DNA from: Meloidogyne chitwoodi
Lineage: Eukaryota; Nematoda; Chromadorea; Rhabditida; Meloidogynidae
Direction of reading: 5' to 3'
Length of the DNA: 64,000 nt
Assembly: GCA_015183035.1 (NCBI GenBank)
Contig: JACZZP010000005.1
Location: 1,178,001 to 1,242,000, forward strand
Positions 1 through 11,085 of this stretch are shown here, in pieces. The notes under the pieces are model-generated. The model was not told the DNA's origin and searched no databases. It saw only the letters and a list, made by a program, of their open reading frames with translations. A program made the position numbers and the translations under genes. Position 1 is the stretch's first letter. Every line of letters begins with the position of its first letter.

Positions 1-153
1 GTAAGTATAATATAAGGGTGGCAGTTTTCTTAGTTTCTCCTATTAAAATATAGAATAATAATCGATAGTAAAATTTATATCTTGCACTTTTTTGTCGCAT
101 AAGCGAAAAGAAACACAACACCGAGGCTAAAAAAAATGAATAAAGCTCTACTT

Positions 154-1590
154 TTATTTATATTGGGGATCATATTTTACTAAAAAATCCTTTAAACCTA
201 AAATTGCTTCAATCGCACAGCTCAAAAGTGCCCACAAACGATCATCTGTAGAATTAGCGTAATTAAGAAGCGTGGGCAAATGTCCACCAATTGTTGCCCA
301 AATACAGTGATCAGTTTTATTAATACGTCCATTTCCTTCCTATAAATTAAAAAAAAAAACAAGTTAGAAAACCAAAATTAAATTTATTAAAATAATTTTC
401 ATTTTTAATTATAAAAATTGAAATAACCAACCAATGGAATTAATTCTCTTGCCATTTGCTTAAGATAAAGGCGTGATTGTGCCAAACTAAAATTATCATC
501 AAAACGATCCAAAGGCGTCAGTTTTTGATTTGTAAGAAATTCTCTAATTATTATAAAAATGGAAAGAGCAGGAAGCCCAACATTGTCTAATAATGATTTA
601 GCATCTTCTAAACGTCCAGAACGTATAAGAGAAAATAACAAATTATTCAATGTATGTATTGCATCCTCATCTTCCGTAGCGAGACGATCAACAAACCTTG
701 AATCAATATGAACAGGACTGCGTAATTTTGTATATGCACTAAATTAGAAATTTTATTATTACCCGATTTTACTTATATCTTTTTGGAAAATACTTTTTTC
801 ACGAAGTTAAGCTTACTAAATGTTTTCAGTATCAGTGAGTTTTATTGCATCGTCTGAAATCCGGCTAAAATTAGTAGGAGAGAATAGCGAACATTCTTCA
901 TTCCAAAGTAAAAGAGTCTAAAAAAAATCTTTGAAATAACTAATAAATTCAAAATTAACCGAAATTTTTCTGAAATGTTCATTTTCTCTAAAGAGTTTTG
1001 TCAAAACTGAAGTTGAAATCTGAAAAAGAAATTGTTCAAAAAATTAAATTAAAAATACCAAAATTTGATTATCCTTCAACAATTTTTCAGAGTCATACAT
1101 TCTCAACATTAAAGCATAAGAGGCTCTTTCCAATGTTAATTGATTTAAGAGAATTTTGGAATGCGGATCAATATTTGTCACGTCATTAAAAACTTTTTCA
1201 ATACCATTTACACCACATTCGCAAATCTGAATACACAAAAATTTGTTTTTTAAAGAATTGAAGTATTAACCTCCAAAAATTTACGCAACAAATCCAAAAA
1301 ACACTCATTTTTATCCTCATTTTCTTGACTTATCCTTGTATTCATTCCATGGATGTGTGTGCAAAAGTCTTCAAAAATTATACGCGTAACTTAAAAGTAG
1401 TAAAAAAATTTTTAATTAAAAAATGCTAACGTTTAACAAATAATTCATTTCTATCGAGAAATTGCAATGAAGAAAATTGATTTTCTCGATCAGAATTAGA
1501 TCCACCTGATGCAGATAAAATACTGGTAATATCACAATTCGAATAACAATGTCCTTGATTTTCAGTAATTATTGAAGAGTCGTCGATCAT
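154..1590 (-). CDS. NUP107-like nucleoporin (Nup84/Nup107 family), possibly continuing past the left edge
   Basis: Nup107 is a scaffold subunit of the Y-complex of the nuclear pore. Reading the minus strand, about six exons give a start at 1588-1590 (MIDDSS), an exon with FEDFCTHIHGMN near 1270-1387, RLLLWNEECSLFSP near 900, then an alpha-helical stretch with LLFSLIRSGRLEDAKSLL (near 600) and a segment INKTDHCIWATIGG...DDRLWALLSCAIEA (near 200-330). The last two match the order in Nup107 of 'L..LIRAG..EEA..LC..CGQPWRA' followed by a Trp-rich repeat '..W...LR'. My reading is about 360 residues, while the family is usually 800-900, so either the protein is short or the stop at 154-156 is in an intron. 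A donor-like GTAAAATAT just before that stop would allow splicing leftwards towards the window edge. Family identity is recognised from pattern only. Confidence 0.68.
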
Positions 1591-2243
1591 TATCAAAAGG
1601 ATTATTTTTAAAACTTAAAAACATTTACAAATAAAAAGAATCAAAATTTAAATCAAATAGAACAGGAATAGGTCCTAGGATTTTAAGGATTCTGTGGCAA
1701 AATCCTGCTATTTTTTTGGAGTTAAAGGATTGCAAGCGAAAATACAAAAATTAGAGGTCGGTGCGGGAGAGATTTCAGTATATTTTCAGGATTCAGTTCG
1801 CGAAACCCCGCTTCTCGGGCTCCCGAACCATTTTAAAATCCTAAAAATATTCCCGCCATTTTTGTTTAAATTTTTTAAAATTTAATGTGGCGAAGTGTTT
1901 TTTTGAGAGAAGAGAATGAGAACAGAGAGACAAAATCTATACTTTTTCGTTACTAAAAAAATTTCGGATAAAAAAATTAAAAAAAATTCTGAAATTTATA
2001 CAAGGTCTTCTAATAATTAAAAAATACTGATAAATGTTTTTATACAATATTTTAACAATGTTTTGAAAAATAAATATTAAATTTTTAATTAATGAAAATA
2101 AACAAATTTAAAATATTTATAATAAAAACAAATCAAATAAAAATAAATTAATTTTTTTACTAATTATTATTAGTTAATTTTATAAATATTTAATTTATTT
2201 TAAATAACAAAATATTCTTTTTATTTTCTAAATTCTCTAAATT
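1591..2243. other. Intergenic, with a GC-richer repeat-like island at about 1663-1860
   Basis: Most of this gap is plain AT-rich DNA. The stretch near 1663-1860 is clearly GC-richer and starts GGAATAGGTCCTAGGATTTTAA, partly mirrored by TTTTAAAATCCTAAAAATATTCCC at its end, so it may be the remains of a small inverted-repeat element. No gene is supported. Confidence 0.4.
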
Positions 2244-3711
2244 TTAAAAATTATCTTTTGATTGTCTAAATATTATTTTATGAATAAAAATTCTTTTATT
2301 TATTTTTGAAAAAAATGTTTCTTTTTCTTCTTTATACCAATAATCTTTAGAATTTTTAATTATTTTCTGATTATTTTCACTTTTAATATTAACTGGTGGT
2401 CTATTTAATTGTTTTTTATTTGCATTCCTAATTCGTTTAATAAAATCAGTTGTTTCTTCATTTTCTGATAATTCATTATTTTTACAATTATTACAAGTTT
2501 TTGAACATTGTTTTTTGAGAAGCTCAGAATAATTCTAAAAAGAAAGAAATAATAATTACTTTTTAAATTTTTAAAATTAAAACTACCTCATCCTCACATA
2601 AATGTTTATTATCTTCACAATTATTTAATATATCTTCACATTTTTGTTTATCATTTTTTCTCACTAAAACAATTATTTCACCAGATTTTTTAGCTTCAAT
2701 TTTATTTTCATTATTATAATTATCATTATTTTCTTCTGATGATTTAATAGGTTTACAAAGTCCACAACTAAGAGGACATTTTTGACGAAAAAGTGGAGAT
2801 ATTGGTCTATTAAAACAAAGGGGTAACATAGAATTACAATCATTTGATAAATCAAAACATTCTTCAAATGAAGCACAAAGTCCACATGTGTGCTCACAAA
2901 CAGACATCATTATCTTTATAAAATAAAATTTAATAACTTAATAAATTAATTAATATATAAAGTTCTAATCTTTATTAGATGAAGATGGAATAATAATTAT
3001 TTTCCCTTAAAACATTTATTAGTATTAAATTTCAATTTATTAATTAAAATTATTTTTAACTCTTCGCCAAGATAAATCTGTGCATTTTGATTGATGTTCA
3101 ACACAATCAATTAAACTATTACCACTATCTTCACAATTAAATTTTGGAGTTTCACAACAAAAACGACAAGTCAATGCACAACGTTTTACCAAATTAGTTA
3201 ATTCTTTAAATTTTTAGATAAATTTTTTTTTACAAATTTTTTTTAAAATTGCCTGGATGCATACAATTTGCTGGACGTATTTCACCTTTACCAAAAATTT
3301 GTAAACAATATTCAGATCCTAATTCATCTTCACAATTCATTGCTGTTGGTAAAAGTGTACCATTCTAATAAATTTAAAAAAAATATAAAAAATATTATTT
3401 ATTTATTTTACTTCATATTGACATCTTAAAATATTATTATTTTTATTAGAAAAAACATTTGAAAAACTGAAAGGAATTTTATTAAGTTGAAGAATTCCAC
3501 TCTCATTTTCTTTTGTATTTCTAATAATTTTAGTGTTATTTAACTTTAATAATTTTGAAATATCATTTGAATTATTTAGTTCCTAAATATTTTTAATTAA
3601 TTTAATTAAATATAAAAATACCTCTTGTCCATAAACTAGATTAAAATAAAAATATAAATTATTATAATTTAATATTAACAAAAATAACAAAAATATTTTA
3701 TTATTATTCAT
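2244..3711 (-). CDS. Secreted protein with four ShK-like cysteine modules
   Basis: The spliced minus-strand frame starts at 3709-3711 with a signal peptide (MNNNKIFLLFLLILNYNN...VYGQE). It then has a short Asn/Ser-rich spacer and four six-cysteine modules. Their C-terminal halves read RCALTCRFC, CEHTCGLC, CPLSCGLC and CSKTCNNC, the hallmark C..(T/S)C..C end of ShKT domains, each preceded by a C-E-D or C-F-D start. A Lys/Asn-rich tail follows and ends at 2244. ShKT modules in nematodes occur in secreted and cuticle or enzyme-associated proteins; no catalytic domain is visible here, so the role is unknown. The splice that links WRR to the second CEHTCGLC half uses an AAG acceptor near 2915. A second ShK protein lies at 49550-51096. 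Domain call is firm, exon borders approximate. Confidence 0.72.
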
Positions 3712-4819
3712 TAATTTAATTGTTAAAAAATAAAAATTTTTACTTTCCTTATATAAGACAAAATTTTAGACCAAATTATATAGATATATAGTAGTTAGTA
3801 ATTAAATAAACAACTAAACAAATATTATTTTCAAATGTTTTATAATGTACATATTACTCTAATTTATATATAAAATTTAATAAAAAATAGTAAATTTATT
3901 TATTTTATTTATTCACCCAATAATTATTTAATAACATTAATTATTACATTGTAAAAATAATATATAGTAATTTTAACATAAAATATTAATATTATCTTTT
4001 TATAAATAAATTTTGCATTTTAAACATAAATTTTAGTAAATATAATAATTAAAAATTAATTAAAATATTTTTAATATTTTTTTAATTTAATTTACAAAAT
4101 AATTAAAAAAACTTTAAATACTTTTTTAATTAAAATAAATCAGTCCATGTTAAAAAAAAATAAATTATTATTTTTTCTTCTTTTAAATTCTGTTCTTCTA
4201 GTTATGAATTAAATATTAAAAATAGAAAGCCATTTTAATATTCATTTATTTACCAAAATGTTTTTTAAAAACACAATAAATTGGATAAAAAAGGACATCC
4301 AACATAGCCAATTATTTTTATTGTTATACCAAAATATTTGAGAGAAAAGGAAGACAAAAAACAATTTTATATATTTGAAATGTAAAAAAATAAAAGAGGA
4401 AATTAACCGTAAAATATGGAAAATATTATTATTGAGTCGAAGTAGTAAATATTATATAACTTATTTTGGCAATTGGATATGATTGTTTTTTTAATTTTAA
4501 AAAATAAATATTTAATTAAATTTAATTTCCTTATTTTTTAATTTATAAAAGTCCATTTAAATATATTCTCTTGTATTTATATTTCCTTTATTTTATCCAA
4601 ATTTCCTTTTTTACTAAAAAAAAATTTCTTTCATGTCATAAAAGAAGTCAGATTAATTAATTTGGCTTTGTTACATATTTTCATTTTATTCTCTCCCATA
4701 AGAATAAAAAAATTTTTTTTAAAGAAATTGTACAAAATAAAAGGATTAAAAAACTCTAAATTATAATTAATTAATTATTCTTAGTTGAATAAAATTATTT
4801 TAATTATTTTTAATAAATT
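3712..4819. other. AT-rich intergenic region
   Basis: This lies between the divergent starts of the ShK protein (-) and the acetylcholine receptor subunit (+), so it probably contains both promoters. I see only AT-rich low-complexity sequence and no recognisable element. Confidence 0.6.
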
Positions 4820-7800
4820 ATGATAACAAAAATAGTAAATTTAATTTTTCTTTATTTTATTAAATTTTTACTTTTTGTAATTATTTTAGCAGATAGTAAG
4901 TTGAAAAATATATATTTTTTTTAAATTATTAATTTTTAATAAAAGGGCGTTCTATGTTTGAAGATGATGGACAATTTTTGCCACATGTTCGTTTAGCTAA
5001 AGATTTAGTTGAAAAATATGATCATAGAGTTCGTCCTGTACTTAATCATTCACGTCCAACATTTGTTAATTTTACAATGAGTCTTTATCAAATTTTGGCA
5101 ATTAATGAAAAAGTTCAAAGTGTTGATTTAAATCTTTGGGTAAATTAATTATAAATAATTTATAATTATATTTAATTTGACAACTAAAAATTAGGTCGGA
5201 ATTTCCCTAGAAACGAATATCTTTTTATATAATATTTAAAAAATAGGTAATTCAAAAATGGCATGATGAATTTCTTGGATGGGATCCGAATAAATATGGT
5301 TTTATTTTTTTATAAAAATTAAATTAATAAGTTTAAAGGAGGAATAAATGATACAATTTTACCTCACCACAAGATTTGGATACCTGATACTTATTTATAT
5401 AATTCTATGGTTATGAATAGAGAAGAAACTGAACGTTATATAAATGTTGTTGTTACTACAGGTATTTTTAAATAAATAAAATTTAATTATACCTGTATGT
5501 ATAATTAAATTATATTAATTAAAATTATATTTGATTATATATTTAATTACAGAATATTGGCAAAATAAGCGAGGAGCACAAGTACTATTTTATATTTATT
5601 TTATAATTACGGCAGGCCGAAACTTGCGGACCAAAGTTTCTGGACTCAAACTTCTGTCCAAAACTTGGATATATATTTAATACCATGCTAAAAAGTTATT
5701 AAATAAATTATTGTACCAATTGGTCCTTTAAAAGGAGAATAAACTAATTTCTTTTTGCTTTTGTGGGCGTCCGGAAGTTTCGGTCCGGAAGTTAAGCTCT
5801 ACCTTAATTAACTTATTTTTAGGTTATTTTTATGTATCCAGCATTATATAGAGTTAGTTGCCGAATAAATATTTTGTTAGTTATATTTAAAATAATATTA
5901 TTTTTATAAATAATTTAGATATTTTCCATATGATCAACAAAATTGTACTTTAATTATTTCTTCTTGGACATCAGATATTAGGTAATATTTATTTAATATA
6001 TTTTAAATTAAATTTTAATTAGTTTAATTGATTATCAACCAGATGCTAATTCTGTTAATTTATTTAGTTTTATTAGAAATGAAGAATGGGAAGTTGTATC
6101 TTTTGAAATTCAGAGAGTTGTGGTAATTAAATAATATATATTTAATTAAATTAATATTTATTCCATTTTAATAATTTTCCAAAATTTAGGCAATTTAATT
6201 TATTAAAATAATTAAAAAATATATTTATTGGCCTTCCAAAGTTTTGTAAAAAATAATTTTAATTAAAAATTTAAAAACAAGTTCATAGACATAAATATTT
6301 CTAAAGAAAGAAATTAATAAAAATAGCGTTATTGTCAAAGATAAAAAGCATAAAAGACCTGTATTAAAAAATAGAAAAGATGACAGAGTAAATATAAAAT
6401 AATATAGCAGTTTTGTACAAAAATACATTATTATCTATAAACTATTACTTTTAATTATTAAATGTTTAATATTCTCCTTTCATTTGTTAAATCATAAACT
6501 TACCTGGCTGGGGAGTCACTGCGATCAACAAGGCAGGACTTTTGTGGTGAGACTTCCCCATTGCACTTAAGGGCGAGGTTGACCCGCAGAGCGGCTTCAA
6601 ATTGAAGTAGGCTCACAGCTAAATTTTTGAGTGTGGGGGACAGCGTTCGCGCTTCCCCTTTAAAATCGTTAAAAAATAAAATTGAAAAATTTAAAAAATA
6701 ATTTTATATTAAGTAAATTTCAGCAAAAATTTGTCTGTTGTCCTGAACCTTGGGTACTTCTACATGCTTCATTGGTAGTTAGACGAAAACCTTTATATTA
6801 TATTGTAATATTTATATAAATATATTTTTAAATTATTTTTATATTTTTTAAGGTAAATTTAGTTTTACCAACATCAGTAATAACTTTAGTAGCCGTTACT
6901 GGTTTTTTCACTCCAGCATCTACTAGTAATGAAAGACGTGAAAAGCTAAGTCTTGGAATTGATTCAGTAATTTATAAATAAATAAAATTAAATATAATTA
7001 ATTATTATTTTAAAGTTATTAGCTATGAGTATTCTTATGATGATGGTAATCTAGAATTTAATTAAAATAAATTAATAAATAATATTTTATTTTAGGTTAG
7101 TGAACAAATGCCAACGTATGTTATTCTATAAATAAATATTATTTTTTAATATATATTTTTAAAATATTTAATTATTTTTAAGAAATATTTTATTTAATTA
7201 AATTAAAAAGTTTTTAATAAAAATATTTTTTTAATTTTAAAGAACATCAGATTATCTTCCTCTTTTTGGTATTAATTAATTTATATTTCAATTAATTTAT
7301 TTATTTAGGTATTTTTTACCTTTCAATTATTTTAATAATCTTCACTGGTACATTAATAACTGCTTTAGTATTAAATGTTCATCTTCAAAAAATTTATAAT
7401 AAACCAATTTCTCCTTTAATTTCTTACCTTTTCTTTCATAAATTAGCTCCATGGATGGGAGTTAGACCATCTACTGTTCTTTTAGAACTTTGGCAAGAAA
7501 CTGGTTTTTTAAAATATTTTAATAAAATATTATTATTTATTTAGGTGTATATATTAGAGGATTAAGTGATAAATTAGATACAAGAAAAGGTTATGATTAT
7601 AAACAGAATGCTCTTAGAAATAAAAATTTTAATTCTTCTACACAAGATGGAATTGCCTTAAAAAGGTATTATTCTTTTAAAACAAAAATAAATAAATATT
7701 TTTTATTAAAAAAGATTTTCTACATTTAATAGCAATTCTTTTAACAAAGGAGAATTTGAATATTCTCAAAAATTTCGTCAAAGTGCCTTAGTAGGTCCTT

Positions 7801-8586
7801 CCCCTTCAATAATTTGTGATCAACAACCTTTCTTTCCATTAGATATTAATCATAATAATAATTATTTAATTAATGAAAAATCAATTAAAGCAAGGCAAAA
7901 TTGGCGACGTATTGCACAAATGGCTTATGCTAAACGTTTTTAAAAAATAAAAATAAAAAATAATTATTATTTTAATTTTTAAAAAAGATAAAGAATTAAT
8001 TGAAAGAGGAGAAAAACAACAAAATAATAATAATCTTTTTTTAGATGAAATTCCTTATGTAGATATTTCCCCAGGTCGTGGTTCTCTTTTATTACAACAA
8101 CAACAAAAATATAATAATTTATTAGATAATAATAATAAATTAAATTTATTATTACCTTCATCAATATCTTCTTCTCCTAATTCTTCTAATATAAAAAAAG
8201 AAGAATATCCAAATAAATGTCCACCCCCAATTCCAACAATAAAATTAAAAAAAATTAAAAAAGAATATTATAATAATATTCCAATAAATAATTCAAATAA
8301 TTTATCTAATTCTTTAAAATTATTATTAATTAATAATCCAAAAAATGAAACAAAAATTAATACAGCAGCAATTTTAGATTTAAAACTTCGTAGAAGATTT
8401 GCACATGAATGGGAATTTTTAGCAACAGTTTTGGATAGAGTTTTACTTATTATCTTTTCTGGGTAAATATTTTATTAAAATTAAAAAAGATATATTATTA
8501 TTATATTTAAAAGGCTTGTTATATTTGTTACTGGTGCAATGATTTTATGTGGTGAAATTATTCTTAGATCATATCCAAATAATTAA
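4820..8586 (+). CDS. Nicotinic acetylcholine receptor alpha-type subunit (Cys-loop ligand-gated channel)
   Basis: This encodes a subunit of a pentameric acetylcholine-gated cation channel in the cell membrane. About fourteen small exons give a signal peptide (MITKIVNLIFLYFIKF...), an extracellular domain with GWDPNKYGGIND and KIWIPDTYLYN, and an intact Cys-loop CRINILYFPYDQQNC (13 residues between cysteines). The vicinal pair FVCCPEP near 6730 marks an alpha-type, ligand-binding subunit. M1-M3 follow; the M2 segment NERREKLSLGIDSLLAMSIL has Glu at the intracellular ring, expected for cation selectivity, and SEQMPTTSDYLPLFG follows. The M3-M4 loop is long and rich in Asn, Gln and Ser (about 8000-8400), and M4 ends with LRSYPNN at 8586. 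The nearest C. elegans relatives are probably in the ACR/DEG-3 groups, but I cannot assign an orthologue. One intron holds a U1 snRNA gene, and another holds a small repeat. Confidence 0.93.
5608..5815. repeat. GC-richer inverted-repeat-like insert in a receptor intron
   Basis: Within an intron of the receptor gene, the left part reads GGCCGAAACTTGCGGACC and the right part reads CGTCCGGAAGTTTCGGTCC, which is close to its reverse complement. The block is much GC-richer than the flanks. It resembles a degraded MITE; no clear target-site duplication was found. Confidence 0.4.
6496..6660 (+). ncRNA. U1: U1 spliceosomal snRNA gene
   Basis: U1 snRNA pairs with 5' splice sites. The sequence opens with AAACTTACCTGGCTGGGG, which contains the ACUUACCUG splice-site recognition stretch. 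The hairpin CTGC-GATCAACAAG-GCAG fits stem-loop I (U1-70K site; the loop differs slightly from the vertebrate ATCACGAAG). Next comes CCCATTGCACTTAAGGG, the U1A-type loop II with AUUGCAC. An Sm site AAATTTTTGA lies at 6621-6630, followed by the terminal hairpin GGGGGACAGCG-TTCG-CGCTTCCCC. All expected elements are present in order, and the length (about 165 nt) is normal for U1. It lies in the sense orientation inside a roughly 600-base intron of the acetylcholine receptor gene, between the exons ending near 6121 and starting near 6721. The exact 5' and 3' nucleotides are estimates. Confidence 0.93.
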
Positions 8587-8667
8587 TTAATTATTTTAAA
8601 ATTAATATTTTATTACAAATTATTATTATTTTAACAAAAAATTTAAATATTTCTTTTTTAAATAAAT

Positions 8668-9573
8668 TTATAATTCTTCATGAGAAATAGCTACAATACA
8701 TTCTATTGCTGTTATTACTGTTAAAAATAAATAAATTAATTTATTATTATTTTTTAAATAATTTTAAAAAAATACATTTATTTTCTTCATTTTCTTTTAA
8801 TTCATATTGCCCATCTTTATTACAATTAACTTTTTTACGTATATTTGATTGTCCCATATATTCCATAAATGAAACACCCACATTTTGATTTCCATTATAC
8901 CACTAAAAAATTATTTTTTATTTAAATTTATTTAAAACTTTTTATTTTTTATTTTTGTGATCTTAATAAAAATAAATTTTTATAATTTAAATTTAATTAT
9001 TTATAATAAATTATTTTCTACTTGTAATATAACTTCTGTTCCTTTAGATAAGCCACATTGTATAATTAATTGAACACAATTATTTTGAGTGTTTTTTTCA
9101 TATTCAAATTTAATATATTTTGAATCACCAATAATATCTAATTTTGAACATGTTGAACAATCTTAAAATATTTTTATTTTATTTTTATTTTTTTAAAAGT
9201 GTAGGGACTAAATATTCTTTTTTGAATATATATTTAATTTATATTTAATTAAAACCCTTTTTAATTTTTAAAATTATTTTGCCAGATTCCAATATTTCAT
9301 CTAATTCTACCATTAAATTTAAAATAAATAAAAAACAAAAAACAACAAATAATCCAATTAATAATAATTTTAATTGCCATTTAAATTTGTTTTTCCTTAA
9401 AATTAAAAAATAATAAAATATTTAAAAAATAAAAACAACTTTTTTAATAAATATTTTTTATAAATTTCTTCTTTTTGTAATTCTTCAGATTTATTCTCTT
9501 CATTAAATAAAATATTATTATTTTTCTTAAGTCTAATATTTAAATCTCCATTTTCAATTGAATCAATTGCCAT
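8668..9573 (-). CDS. Type II single-pass membrane protein with DUF281-like cysteine ectodomain
   Basis: The start is at 9571-9573 (MAIDSIENGD). A short charged cytoplasmic part is followed by KFKWQLKLLLIGLFVVFCFL, a membrane anchor, near 9280-9390. The outer part has CSTCSKLDIIG, an internal cysteine pair (NNCVQLIIQCG), a Trp-Tyr segment (WYNGNQNVGVSFMEY), VNCNKDGQYEL and a C-terminal ITAIECIVAISHEEL. This spacing of cysteines resembles the nematode-specific DUF281/C6-type secreted or membrane domains of unknown function. The C-terminal exon is joined across a TTTAACAG acceptor that removes an apparent early stop. It is convergent with the receptor gene, only about 80 bases away. No function can be given. 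Confidence 0.6.
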
Positions 9574-10369
9574 TTTTAAATTATAATTTAAACAAATAAT
9601 ATTTTTATTTTAAATTGATTTAAATAAATAAATAAATATATTTTAGTAAAAAAAGCATTAGACTAATTAATTAATATATTTTATTTATTATTTTAATAAT
9701 AACAGCTAAACAAATTAATATTATATCTTTCTTTTTTGATTTTTTATAATTTAGGTACCTTTTAGAAATTTTTTATTAATTAAATCTTTTGATAAATTTA
9801 ATTATTTTTAATTAATTATTTAATTTAAAAATTATTTTTGTTTTAATTTTTTAATAAAACTAAAATTAATAATCACCTGTCTAATCTCTAATTTATTAAA
9901 TTAAATATTCATTTCAACGTAAAAAAATATATATTTATATAAATATTTTATTTAAAAAATATTTTGGAAAACTCTCTTTTTAATTAATTATAAACAAATA
10001 AAAATAAATTTATGTAGTAGAGAAATATATTTGCAAATTTTATATAAATATTATTTTTATGAAAAATTTTCTAAAAATCATGATTATAAAATGGAAAATG
10101 TATTTAAATATTTATAAATTAATCTTTTGGTAAAAAATACTTATAATTATTTAATATATTTTTGTAATATTTATTTAATTTTTGATATTAAAAATTAAAA
10201 ATTTTAGAAAAAAGCCAAACATATTTTTAAAAAAAAAAACTAATAAAATTTATTAAAATATTATTTATATAATTAAATAAAATTTTGAACAGAAAAATTT
10301 GGAAAAAAAGGAAAGGAAACAAAATTTTCAAAAATTAATTTTATTTAAAATATTATATATATTTATTTT
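9574..10369. other. AT-rich intergenic region
   Basis: Nothing beyond AT-rich low-complexity sequence is visible. It should contain the promoter of the DUF281-like gene. Confidence 0.6.
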
Positions 10370-10791
10370 TTAATCATCATTAAATAAATCTCCAATCATT
10401 TCTAACTGAGCAGCTAATTTCCTTGATTGTTCTACTGATTTTGCTGAATTATCCATTTTAGATTTACATTCAGCATATTCTTGATGTGAACTCTTTTTTA
10501 ATTAATTAAATAATTATTTTTAAATTATTATTTTTAAATAAATATTAATTGGAAAAATAGAAAAATAAATATATAAAAATTATTTTAAATTTTATGAAAG
10601 CTTTAATAAATTTAAATATTTAAATTTTAAAGCAAACTTAAAGGTTAATTTTTATTTTTTAATTAAAATTTATATTTTAATTATTTATTTAAAAAAATAT
10701 TAACTGCAATAAGTTTATTTAATTTTTGAAGTATGCTGACATGTTTTGCTGCACATCCAAACATTCCACGGCTTAAATATGTCTGAAAGAG

Positions 10792-10827
<36 letters not shown>

Positions 10828-11085
10828 TTGTTGTTGTTGTTGTTGTTGTTCTTCTTCTTCTTGTCCTATTAAATTATTATTATTATTATTTATTTCTTCA
10901 ATTTTATTATTTGCATTAGTCATCCGAAATATACCCAAAAATATAAATAAAATAGTAAATAAATTCAAAGAAAATTGAAATATTTGTTGAGAATTTCTGT
11001 TGTTTATATTTGTTGAAATTAACCTTTTTTGTAAACAAAAATCTTTTTTAAAGGCTTTATTTGACTTTTTAAACATTATTGGCAT
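10370..11085 (-). CDS. Unrecognised protein with an N-terminal hydrophobic anchor and poly-E/Q/N tract
   Basis: The reading frame starts at 11085 (MPIMFKKSNKAFKK). A basic N terminus precedes a hydrophobic segment FSLNLFTILFIFLGIF, which could be a signal-anchor or a late signal peptide. Then comes a homopolymer tract of Glu, Gln and Asn (codon arrays at about 10790-10880), followed by a conserved-looking block YLSRGMFGCAAKHVSILQKL. The continuous frame runs to 10681, but a donor at GCA|GTTAATA and an AAG acceptor near 10495 join it to a second exon with SHQEYAECKSKMDNSAKSVE and a C terminus GDLFNDD at 10370. I do not recognise the family. The two-exon structure makes a real gene more likely than a chance frame. 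Confidence 0.5.
10790..10862 (-). repeat. Coding trinucleotide microsatellite (AAT, CAA, GAA/GAG)
   Basis: On the plus strand the run is ATT repeats, then GTT/TTG repeats, then CTT repeats. On the coding strand they give about four Glu, seven Gln and twelve Asn codons. Such arrays usually vary in length between alleles. Confidence 0.85.

Noticed and set aside
1694..1885. 63-codon plus-strand frame in the GC-rich island
   Set aside because: No family resemblance; it coincides with a repeat-like block.
6225..6428. 67-codon minus-strand frame with hydrophobic residues inside the receptor intron
   Set aside because: It is in an intron, compositionally biased (F/L/I from AT-rich DNA) and has no motif or splice context. 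It may overlap the U1 promoter.
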